Shown here piece after piece: positions 46,801 to 56,379 of a stretch of DNA of 64,000 nucleotides (positions are counted from its first letter, which is position 1; the number at the start of each line of letters is the position of its first letter). The stretch is from Ustulina deusta (Eukaryota > Ascomycota > Sordariomycetes > Xylariales > Xylariaceae). Both the position numbers and the translations under genes were made by a program. The notes below the pieces were generated by a model. The model worked only from the letters and a program-made list of their open reading frames with translations. It was not told the DNA's origin and did no database searches. The stretch spans positions 744,001 to 808,000 of the forward strand of contig JAJNNX010000009.1 of assembly GCA_023159155.1 (NCBI GenBank), in the 5' to 3' direction.

Positions 46801-48542
46801 AAGAGATGCGGAATCTGGTTGGTCGGTTCGCACCCCTTCTTCTCGTCGTCGTCGTCATGATCCTGGCCTCAATCAGTTGGGCCTTGGCCATCTCTTGGAA
46901 GCTCACACTCGTGAGTCTAGCGTGTGGCCCCGTTCTCATTGCCGCCACAAAAGGATACTCAGCCGTCTCAAACAAATGGGAATTGCGCTGCAACAAGGCA
47001 GCAGAGGAGACGAACGCTATCGTCGTCGAGACCTTCACCAACATACGAGTTGTCCGGGCATTAACACTGGAAGGCTTCTTTGGCCGGAAATATGATAAGT
47101 CGGTGCAGAATACATTCGAACTAGGAATCAAGAAAGCGGTCTTCACGGCTGCCTTGTACGCATGTTGGCAGTCTATCTTTTGGTTTATGATGGCTCTCAT
47201 TTTCTGGTATGCCACGGTGCTATTAGCCATAAACCAAGAAATCACGGTTCAATCTATTCTCCAAGTTGTCAATCTACTCATCCTAGGCTTAAGCACAGCT
47301 TCGAATACCCTCAATTCTGTTCCGGCCATCTCCGCTGCACAAACAACAGCCAGTCGACTTTTATACTACGCTCAACTCCCTCTGGATTCATCTCATGAAA
47401 CCAAAGGCACAAAAACATTAGCTCGCCCATTACCCATCCGCTTCAATAACCTCTCTTTTACGTACCCGTCAAAGCGGGACCATCCTGTCCTGCGAAACCT
47501 CACCCTATTGTTTGAAGCGGGCGTGTCGACTGCAATCGTTGGGCCTTCGGGGTGTGGTAAAAGCACCATTGCATCAATCATTCTAGGTCTACACGTTCCC
47601 AACGCCTCCTCAAACTTGCCCCATAGAAATAGCTCTGTTCAGCCTCTGATGTTCTCGTCCGTACCGTTCCAACAAGTCGATATATCCAAATTGAGAACAC
47701 AAATCGGCTATGTTCCCCAAGCGCCCTTCCTTTTCCCGACTTCGATAGCAGGAAACATATCTTACGGATTACTAGAAGACTCGCCTCTTCGATCCCCAGC
47801 GAACATTGAGCAAGCGGCCCGCGAAGCCGGGATCCACGACTTCATATATAGCTTACCAGATGGCTATGAGACAATCGTCGGGGACGGCGGTCAGGCCCTA
47901 AGCGGGGGCCAGGCCCAACGCGTGTGTATTGCCAGGGCCCTCGCAAGACGGCCCAAGATCCTCGTCTTAGATGAACCCACCAGTGCCCTAGATGCCGAGA
48001 GTGCCGAGGGAGTCAGAAGGACGATACAAAGTCTCTTGAGTCCCGAGAAACATGGCGGCCGAGAGAGGTCTATCGATAGCACGAAGAAACCTCAGAAACA
48101 CGAGCGTCTATGTGTCATCATGGTCACCCACAGCCAAGAGATGATGAGAATGGCGGACCGCATTGTCGTGGTCGATCTGGGTCACGTCGTCGAGTCGGGG
48201 ACGTACAAAGAGCTCTGGGCGAAGAGGGGAAAGTTTGCTGAACTTGTCAGCGGTGGGGTATGGATGGGCAGCAAAAGCACCACGACACCACAGAAGCGAT
48301 CGGACCCTAGGAATTTTAATAAATATGGCGCGTCGCAGGTTAAACGAACTCAAGATCTCCCTCTAAGGGGAAGCAGTAAGGGGGGTGAGGAAGAGTTCTC
48401 GGTAAGCGCTAGATGGATCGGCGCTCACGATGTTGATTGGAATGCTGAATCGGGACCTTCCACGGGGATTCTGAGCCCGATAGCCAGTCCTTTTAGTCGA
48501 CCGTCGCGGAGGAGGGAACATAAGGCTGATGGAGATGTTTGA
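43877..48542 (+). CDS. ste6: Full-length ABC-B transporter, STE6-type (a-factor-like pheromone exporter)
   Basis: My model has three exons: 43877-44325, 44385-45045 and 45096-48542, giving 1,518 residues. Splicing gives LIRIQTQTRELQIASS at the first join and VEMRNIIFAYPSNPS at the second. Layout is TMD1, NBD1, linker, TMD2, NBD2. NBD1: Walker A GRSGSGKS at 401-408, signature LSGGQKQ from 508, Walker B ending DE at 532-533. NBD2: Walker A GPSGCGKST near 1186, signature LSGGQAQR near 1306, then ILVLDEPTSALD. The linker between NBD1 and TMD2 (about 600-820) is long, Ser/Pro/Arg-rich and probably disordered. The NBD1 text (RDPPVLILDEVTSGLDPVS) is the type I associate with fungal Ste6, which exports farnesylated mating pheromone; another ABC-B drug exporter is the alternative. 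Both sites look catalytically complete. Confidence 0.88.
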
Positions 48543-48835
48543 TGTATTGGTATCCTTGTGGATACCTATTTACTTGTACTATGACGTGTATATTCAAGAT
48601 GAGCCCCTTCGGTTTCAACTTTTCGTTATACAGTGACGAGCTGGGACCTGTATCCTTCTACGACAGACCCAAGATACCTAGTCGGCGTCGGAATTGTAAA
48701 CAAGTTGCTCTTCTATACGACCTATTTGCCAGGCGAGCAGGTGACATCGGCTTGATCAACAATCCAGACAATACTTGTTCGCAAATCTGTAATGTTATCA
48801 GCACACAGCGTATCGTGCATCGTCTCTGTTACAAC

Positions 48836-49878
48836 TTACCCATCCCAAACCGGAGGTCCAGCGATCGTATAGTTCTGCAGAGATTATTTAGCCATTGAAA
48901 GCGTCAGTTTGCTGCCAGCCAGGGGTGCACATACCGTGACATCCTTCATGTCATCTGCATAGATGTCGATGAAAATCGATGGATCTGATCCGACTCAGTC
49001 TCTTGAGAACATTATGCGTCTTGTTTCCGTGTGAAGAAGAAAAGCGAAAACACACATACCATCCTCGGCGTAAGCGCCTGGGAATCTAGCCAGATACCTC
49101 GCAGATGGGAAGGCGGTGCCCGTGCCGCTGATATTCAAATGAGCACACTCGGGGTAAAACTGAGGCCGTCTGGCGACGTGGATACTGAGGATCTCGTGCC
49201 GCACGATGTAAAGCCCCGGCTTGAGGGTGGCCGGGATGGTCGCGGGCCAGAGATCCGGACTGCCATCCCAGTTCTGGAACTTCGACTGATACCACAGGCC
49301 ACTCTGCAGCCCTCCCTCCAAGACTGCGCCATCTCAGTTAGCAACTACTCTGTGTGTCACTGGAGTCTAAGCTGCTGTAGAATGGGGTTGGGGCTCACGG
49401 CCAGCCTCCCATATCTTGAAAAAGTCCAGCTCGTTCACGTCCACGTCCTTGCAGGACTCGCCGCAATTCGCGAGCCACACGCTCATTGGACCGACGGGAT
49501 GCAGCCACCACCAATACACGGCGGTGAGGTTATCGCCGGCCGCGATGGGGATGTAAGACGGCGGAGCGGTGCCCGGGTTGTTACAAGCGAGGCCGGTGTC
49601 ATTGATGGCGGTAATCGGGTCAATCGAGGCCCATGTCCTTTGCGTCAACCATGGCTGTCCTTCCTGAGATTCTCTGGGTTCGTCCGGGTCGTAGCTATAC
49701 CCATCTCAGCACCCAACCAAATATTGCCTCACGTGTAGAGCCAGTTCGTCGAAGTAGTGGGGTGTTATCCTTACCCTCTATACCAAGTCTCGCCGACAGT
49801 GTAGTTGGCCAACCCGCCATGGGCGACGACACGATTCACGAACAGCAGGAGCGATACTGGCGACGATAGGAAATACAT
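48836..49878 (-). CDS. AA9 lytic polysaccharide monooxygenase (LPMO)
   Basis: My model has five exons on the minus strand: 49878-49775, 49694-49399, 49323-49060, 48984-48935 and 48874-48836, giving 250 residues. A signal peptide of 19 residues ends VNRVVA and leaves His20 as the mature N-terminus (HGGLANYTVG). The copper site is His20 and His100 (WWWLHPVGPMSVW), with axial Tyr190 in the QFYPEC motif. Other family marks are TWYRGYDP, TQRTWASIDPI, IPATLKPGLYIVRHEI and the end NYTIAGPPVWDG. No cellulose-binding module follows. AA9 enzymes are secreted and cleave cellulose or hemicellulose oxidatively, needing an electron donor and H2O2 or O2. The gene is divergent from the CE15 esterase. Exons are short and easily missed; the last two are 50 and 39 nt. 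Confidence 0.92.
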
Positions 49879-51537
49879 GGCGATGTGGGCTTGGCAATAC
49901 TCGGCCTTAGAAAGAACCCCGAGTCGATAGACGCTATGTTTGCGAAGCTTTTGGTCTAGAAGCGGGTTCTGGGTATAGGGTCATCGTCACGGGAAACAGC
50001 CGGCAAGTACCGTGGCGCTTGGCGGTTGGAGAAACCATGTGTATTTACGCTGGTCTATTCCCCTACGTCAGAAGAGCGTGGCGATGGGCTCAGGTTGTTT
50101 GGTTAATGGGAAAGTGTATAAGTTGCTGTTATTGTGATTCTCGTCCTTATATGGCAACTCGGAGTGTCGATGGGACCGGGTCCAGGCATCCTTACTCGGT
50201 AGTCACCGGCTATTTACTTTTGGTCTACGGATCCAGTCACATTACGCTCACTGCTCATAGCGAGAACGCAAGCGATCGTTAGAATAGGATCTGAATAACA
50301 TAAAAGTCATAGCAAATTGGCGATTAATTGACGCCGTATACAATAAGTTCAAGACAACATTCTTGGAAATAGGCACCTGCAGTCTCTGGCAGAGTCCCAT
50401 TAAACGTAAATTGGATTAGCACGTAATAGCAAGTTGTCCAAACATACATACCTTCGAGGCTTTTAAATTTACTGCTGTCCAAGGGCATTTCGCTTTTAGT
50501 CACAGGAAGTCGCAATGGCTACCCAGTAGGTTAAGTTCTATAATAATAAAAATCGCAAGAAGTTGGCCTCGAAGGTAAAAGTGAGATTGAACTCGCAATG
50601 AAGTATGAGGTTGCTATTTATTTCGAAGTGTTTTGCATATTCCACTAGTTTCTCGATCAATGTGTGATACCTTGGGCGCAGGTGCGAAGAGTCAAGGAAT
50701 AGATCTTCTCCAAGGTATTGAAAAACAAGTTATTATCGAGGCGCTGCTGGTCTTGCCAAGGTACAGTTACTACATCTCTTATGATCGAAGATCCAATCAT
50801 GACGAAGTATAGCCATAACGGGCCAAGGGAGACGCATGAGAATTACGGATAACCAGCACCCGAACAGATGGAGCTCAACAGGCGCAACGTCGCTCGGCGT
50901 GAACCCACTATTCCCATCTACACACAATGCGCTGTGAGGCGATTAACAATTCAGCCCCCGCGTTTAAGTCATGGGGGGGCTTGGTTGAAAATAGCCACGA
51001 GTATGACGCCGTTGGGGACATCTAGGGTGTATGTTCCGCGTCCCGCAACCGGCAAAATTGGGCGGCTCAACCATATTAACCCCATCTCCGGCATTTGGGG
51101 GTGTAAATCATCTTAACTGGACAATACGACCGACCCGAGACCTGTTGCCAAATTGCCAAGGAACCTCGGCGATTCGTTTCACTTCCAGAGATCCACCTTG
51201 GGCGCGGCGACGAAACAACAGGGTAGGAAACTATGGGAATAATGCTTGCGCCTGAATTCCCACGTGCCCTTGGCTCACACCATGCAGTTCGATTCGCCCC
51301 CATGACGAGAATCCGAGAGTCAAATAATCTGGGGGAGGAAGCCTGGATAGATCTTTCACGGCAACATGCCTGAGCAAACAGGCAAAAGCCCGTCGGGAGA
51401 AGCGAGGCGACGCGGACACACATATAAGTATTAGTCTAGGTGTTTTTTCTGCCCCGTTCTGCCTCGCTTGATCTCCTTCGAATCACCCTTCCCGGTTAAA
51501 CAAGCTTGATAATCCACCATTAGCATAGCTTCCCAAC
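49879..51537. other. Shared upstream region of the divergent LPMO and CE15 genes
   Basis: About 1.66 kb without a convincing gene; frames such as 50324-50515 (minus) and 51076-51423 (minus) have no recognisable features. A CTGGGG word at 51329-51334 fits the CreA carbon-repressor consensus, but such short sites occur by chance. A TATA-like element lies near the CE15 start. Confidence 0.45.
51423..51428 (+). promoter_or_regulatory. Possible TATA box of the CE15 gene
   Basis: TATAAG lies 110 bp before the ATG at 51538, followed by a pyrimidine-rich leader. Position and sequence are plausible; no other support. Confidence 0.35.
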
Positions 51538-52728
51538 ATGGTTCGCTCTCTGACAGCCGCCCTCCTGCTGGGCTCCTCGGCATGGGCCCGCCCTCACGGC
51601 GAGATCTACCAGCGACAGAACAGCTCCGCCTGTAGCCTCCAGGACAGCTATCCCACGGTTAGCGTTACCAAGCTGCCAGACCCTTTCATCTTTGCCAGTG
51701 GCCAGGCGGTCGCTACTCAGGAAGACTGGAAGTGCCGCCAGGCCGAGATCAGCAAGCAGCTGCAGCAGTACGAGCTCGGCGACTACCCGCCGCCGCCCGA
51801 CAGTGTCGAGGCCACGTTGAGCGGCAACTCCATCTCAGTCAAGATTACCGTCGGTACCAAGAGCGTGACCCTCACCACGAGCATCTCGAAGGGCAGCAGC
51901 GCCGCCCCGGGCCCGGCCGTCATCACCATCGGCGGCTCCTCGCTGCCCATCCCCGGCACGGTCGGCACCATCAACTTCGGCAACGACGCCTGGGCGGGCC
52001 AGAGCAATGCGCGCGGCCAGGGTTCTTTCTACACACTCTTCGGCAACACGCACTCGGCCGGTGCCCTGACGGCCTGGGCCTGGGGCGTCGACCGTCTGAT
52101 CGACGGCCTCGAGCAGCTGGGGTCCGCCAAGACCGGCATCGACACCACGCGCCTGGCGACGACGGGCTGCTCGCGCAACGGCAAGGGCGCCTTCGTCGTC
52201 GGCGCCCTCGTCCAGCGCATCGCTCTGACGCTGCCCCAGGAGTCCGGGTCCGGCGGCGCCGCGTGCTGGCGCATTTCCGACTCGGAGGAGTCCAAGGGCA
52301 AGAACATCCAGACGGCGCACGAGATCGTCGGCGAGAACGTGTGGTTCAGCAAGCGGCTCGACACGTACGTGAGGTCGCTGAGCACGATGCCCGTCGACCA
52401 CCACTTCCTGGCGGCGCTCGTGGCGCCCCGCGGCCTGTTCGTCATCGAGAACGACATCGACTGGCTCGGCCCCGTGTCCACGACCGGCTGCATGAAGGCC
52501 GGCCGCCTGGCCTACAAGGGCGCCGGCGCCCCCAACAACATGGGCTTCTCGCTCGTCGGCGGCCACAGCCACTGCCAGTTCCCGTCCTCGCAGCAGGCCG
52601 ACCTCACGACCTTCATCAACTACTTCCTGCTCAAGGGCACCACCGCCCCCGGCGCCGTCGAGAAGAGCACCGCCACCGTCGACGTGACCGAGTGGGCCCC
52701 ATGGACCCTCCCTTCTCTAACGGCATGA
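51538..52728 (+). CDS. CE15 4-O-methyl-glucuronoyl methylesterase (glucuronoyl esterase)
   Basis: A secreted single-exon enzyme of 396 residues, normal for a catalytic domain alone. A signal peptide of about 17 residues (ending SSAWA) is followed by a short linker. Catalytic residues are visible as Ser212 in GCSRNGKG (210-217), Glu235 in PQESGSGG and a His in GGHSHCQFPS (His343 or His345). Cysteines next to the Ser and His (Cys211, Cys346) fit the conserved disulfide. The alpha/beta-hydrolase family CE15 hydrolyses the ester between lignin alcohols and 4-O-methyl-glucuronic acid of glucuronoxylan. No CBM1 is present, unlike Cip2 of Trichoderma. Coding GC is markedly higher than in neighbouring genes, and long shadow frames occur on both strands. 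It is divergent from the LPMO and convergent with the NmrA-like gene. Confidence 0.93.
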   Translation: MVRSLTAALLLGSSAWARPHGEIYQRQNSSACSLQDSYPTVSVTKLPDPFIFASGQAVATQEDWKCRQAEISKQLQQYELGDYPPPPDSVEATLSGNSISVKITVGTKSVTLTTSISKGSSAAPGPAVITIGGSSLPIPGTVGTINFGNDAWAGQSNARGQGSFYTLFGNTHSAGALTAWAWGVDRLIDGLEQLGSAKTGIDTTRLATTGCSRNGKGAFVVGALVQRIALTLPQESGSGGAACWRISDSEESKGKNIQTAHEIVGENVWFSKRLDTYVRSLSTMPVDHHFLAALVAPRGLFVIENDIDWLGPVSTTGCMKAGRLAYKGAGAPNNMGFSLVGGHSHCQFPSSQQADLTTFINYFLLKGTTAPGAVEKSTATVDVTEWAPWTLPSLTA

Positions 52729-52962
52729 GAGAGAGAGAGAGGACGGGAAACAGTTGGCACGGAATTGATTCAATCATGTTAGCTCTCTGTGTGGCACACG
52801 TGGCGATTCGGATTCAACATGGCTGGTTTGGGTTACATATTTCGATTTGTAAATATGAGAGATGTAACATCAATAGGCAAGCGAATTAAAAAAAAACCCC
52901 CCTGTCTGTTTGTGAATCATTCATTCTACTTTCCTGATCTTGCCGCGATGCACACTACTCAT

Positions 52963-54003
52963 TCATTTCGCAAGCCATGCCTTCAGTGACCCTTCAAGAT
53001 CGTCGCCCTCGAGCCCCAGTAGGTCGATTGCATTATCCGGGCCCTGCACGGCCAGCCCGGCGCCGTCCTCGTAGACTCGCTTGCGCAGCAAGTTGGAGAA
53101 CGCGCTGTAGTCGCCCTTGCTAAGCTTGTCGGCGCCGATCTGCTGCTGCTCGGAGGTCGAGAGTTGGTTGATGGTCCATTTCTCCCCTGTGAGTTTCTCG
53201 GCGAGCTCTAGGACCTGGTTCTGGGTCGGGTTGAACGAGGCGATGGAGATGTAGCGGTTAGTTGTCAGCCCGGGGTGCTTCAGCACGGCTGCGATGGCCT
53301 TGCCGATGTGAGGTAGGTTACTGGCCTGATACGGCTCGTTCCCGGAGTCGAAGATAGTGGCTGTCTTCGTGGCCTTATCGAGACCGATTGATCCGTGCTC
53401 AAGGCCCTAATTCGGAGGGGAGGTGAGTTAGTAAAGCGCATTGTCCTATCATCTTAGGCGAATAGAATGGAGAGTCAATCCCTACCCAGTCAAAGAAGAG
53501 TCCCGTCGAAATGCCCGTCCAGGTGAATGACGGGTTCTGCTTCCATTTCTCATGAATGTAGTTCAGCGTCTGGATCTTGCCTTGCAAAATGGTCCCGATC
53601 GGCTCTTTGCCCAAGAATCTCGTGTTGACTCCGAATTCCGAAGGGATGATGCGTTTCACGCCCGCCGCGACGGCGGCATCCACGAGCAGTTGCTGGCCTG
53701 CAATAGCAGCCGTGGCGATGGTGGAAACAACGGCATCTTGGCCCCCGAGAGCCGCCGTCAAAGACTGGACGGATGAGTAGTCGACTGCCTTCGACACTAC
53801 TCCGGTAGGAAACGTCGCTGTCGACCCCTCGCGCGTCAGTGCCGTCACCACGAATCCAGCGTCCACGAGCTCGCTGACAACGGCTCGGCCCAGACTGCCT
53901 GATCCCTAGGTCCATTGACATAGGTTAGCGCTGTACACCGGCCGGACCTTTTATGGATGTTACCTACCCCAACGACTGCAACGTTCTTGATTGGGCTACT
54001 CAT
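52963..54003 (-). CDS. NmrA-like / isoflavone-reductase-like NAD(P)-binding protein
   Basis: My model has three exons on the minus strand: 54003-53968, 53905-53486 and 53406-52963, giving 299 residues. Introns start GTAGG and end CTAG/TTAG, with branch points GCTAAC and ACTAAC. The first join makes the dinucleotide-binding motif NVAVVGGSGSLGRAVV (GxxGxxG at 12-18). IPSEFGVN, in the second exon, is typical of the isoflavone-reductase/phenylcoumaran benzylic ether reductase branch, and TGLFFDW ends that exon. Fungal members reduce aromatic or other metabolites, or sense NAD(P) redox state; the substrate is unknown. Because it sits between an esterase freeing lignin parts and a tyrosinase, a role with aromatic compounds is attractive but only inferred. 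Confidence 0.9.
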
Positions 54004-54784
54004 AGTGGACGAAGTTCTGTTCGAGTCTCCTGTCTTAAGCGACCGCAGCGGATGTACTGACTTAGGATGCGGTAGAGTCGGTCAGATCTCGAGTCTTTTA
54101 TACCCATTTCAACCTTCTGTTGTGCAAGCTGCAGCACATTTCTCCGCACCGTGAGCCACAAGCCAATTGGGAGAAGAACTGATACGAAGCGGCATTGAGT
54201 GCTTTGAGCGAATGCCGGATTTCATAACATGGTGTTATTATTGCGTCATGAAAGCAAGAGGTCGACGCGCGGAGTACCAGGCAATAGTTGGACAGAATAC
54301 TCGGTAATATGCGAACTTGAGGAGCTGGTGGATTGATTGGTAATACTTGAGTAAAAGCTGATTGTCTCCAGCTAAAGTGGTGACAATGTTTAAACCCACG
54401 GCCTTGGCTGCTTAGGTATGTTTCAAAAATTCGAAAACGAGCATCGTAGCATGCATAAATCATGAGCTTCGGGTCACACTGGCGACTTAGTTAGCGCTTC
54501 AAACAAAGTACGGACAAATGGCTTCGCTACTTGAATGCCACAGACTGTCTTTTTGCACCCAAGTGAAGCTATCATCCTTCAAATCAAGACAACATGCACG
54601 CCTTCTGAAAATGACGAGCCACACATGGAAGAGATGATCTAAGGTCAAACAGAATGGTATCATTAAGAATTATAGCCAAGAAAATGCGACTGTCGGTGGG
54701 CGCGAGCTCTACTTTCCTCTCTATGTACGTGCTCGCCATTAATATTAAGAATCCTCATAACACGCTGCTGGTGAATATTCATCT
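54004..54784. other. Intergenic between the NmrA-like gene and tyrosinase
   Basis: Contains the promoter of the NmrA-like gene (left) and the 3' end of tyrosinase (right). A 121-codon minus-strand frame at 54098-54463 has no recognisable motif and is not called. Confidence 0.45.
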
Positions 54785-56379
54785 CTAGTAGTTATATCTG
54801 TAGCAGAAGCGGCCCTTCACAGTGCTCAGAATGTCTCGGACTGGGAGATCGGGGCACTTGGAGCCGCAGATGCCTCCCATGTAAATTATGGTGTCGAGTG
54901 TTAGGGGGCTACAGCCATTGCTCGTGGCGCAGCCGCTGATGGTCGTGCGGCGCGAGAGAGCTCCCAGCTGCCACTTGCGGAAAACGTAGTCGACATACAA
55001 GTGGTGCATGAAGAAGATCGGGTCGCCAGGCGAGGCGATGGCATCAGACATGGTGGCACCAATACCGTTGTGACCCTGGGCGTGGAAACTGATCCTTTAT
55101 TTAGCAAACTTCCTGACAAACAGAGCATCGAAGCAGGACTTACGTGAACTCGACGCAACTGTGGAAATCCGGGTAGCTTGAACGGGCCAGGCATGTGTTG
55201 TACGAGTCGATGCCAGTCTGGGCTGTGACCCCCTCATTCACGGCGCGCTGGACACAGTGGGGATTGTTGACGGTCTGGCCGGGTCCCAGATTGGACTGAA
55301 GCCCATTGAAAGCCTACGAGAAAATGAGTATGTTAGCTTCACGCGTACATCTGCGAGATTGCAGTCCGAGCTGGAGATACTTACGCCGTTGCTGATGCAG
55401 GTACCACGGCCGTTAGTCGGGCCAGGTAGAGTACCGAAGTATGAGGGTGTGAAAATCGTTGCTTGAGCGAATCTTCCAGCCCATTTCTTCTCATCCCACC
55501 ACTATTATGACCAATTAGCCCATTGTTGTTCAAACATAGCTTGCAAAGATATGTCGGATTTCTGTTCTAGGTCTGCTTCTGGCATGACTGAGGAAGACGT
55601 CGACCGAGGGAAGAATCTAACAGAACAACGAAAATACGTACAGGCATGGCCCTGGTAAAGCCGCATTCATCGCGAAGCACCTGCTCAAAGGCCCAAACGA
55701 AGTAGCGATGCCATAGCAGAAACTTGTGCGTCTGCTGGCTAGTGCTTTGACTGTGGATGTTGGGCGCATAGCTCTGGTGAAGGCGGACGAAATCCTCATA
55801 TCGGTTCTTGGAGAAAGAAAACTTGCCCGAGGCGGGTCTATTAATCAGGCACTTGATGGCACCGACGTAGGCCTGCCTGTCTGAAGCCGAATAGTTGTCC
55901 CACTCGAAACGGATATTGGGGTTAGGGCAGTCGCCAGCATCTCTGGGTTGGAGGACGTCGTCGATAATGTCTTCGACCTTTTCAATGGCATCCCCGATCT
56001 TGTGCTTAAGCCGGTGCTCGAAATGATGTCCGACATGTTGAATCTTGTCTTTTTGCTTGTCCATCCATGACTCGAAGCTCGACTCGTGCCCAGGGCCGAA
56101 GATGGGGAGGACACTGAAGTTGTTTCCACCTAGATCCACGCCTTGCCGGGCAGCAGTAGGCGTGACATGGTGGACTTCACCGAAATCTGCGAGCGGCCAG
56201 CCCAGTACGTCGCGCTGGTTGAGTGTGAAGCCGAGATCGATACCAGCCTCAGCCTCGTCCTGAGAAACCGAGTTCACCTGGCCAAACTCGGAAAGCAGGA
56301 TTCCATCCTCACGCGACTCGATAGCCGGGAGAGACGCGGCGGTCACAGCGGACGCACACAGAGCAATGGACAGCTTCAT
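54785..56379 (-). CDS. Secreted tyrosinase (type 3 copper polyphenol oxidase) with repeated N-terminal extension
   Basis: My model has four exons on the minus strand: 56379-55642, 55501-55385, 55313-55144 and 55088-54785, giving 442 residues. A signal peptide covers about residues 1-16. Residues 17-150 are an extension before the copper domain, with two imperfect 20-residue repeats (31-50 EFGQVNSVSQDEAEAGIDLG; 65-84 DFGEVHHVTPTAARQGVDLG) and a His/Lys-rich helical stretch at about 105-145. CuA lies at 201-224 (RLHQSYAP ... THKFLLWHRYFVWAFE). CuB uses FHAQGHNGIG (His344, His348) and DPIFFMHHLYVD (His371, Asp375). Tyrosinases oxidise phenols to quinones, sometimes hydroxylating monophenols. A His-poor CuA spacing around 209-218 leaves the second CuA ligand uncertain. 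The downstream tail is short, so no large C-terminal lid domain is present. Confidence 0.88.

Noticed and set aside
48995..49738. Plus-strand frame 49031-49738 (235 codons)
   Set aside because: It is antisense to the LPMO exons, whose joined product has the copper ligands and conserved ends.
51732..52889. 385-codon plus-strand and 245-codon minus-strand frames over the CE15 gene
   Set aside because: Both are Arg/Ala-rich shadows produced by GC-rich codons; only the CE15 frame has a signal peptide and catalytic motifs.
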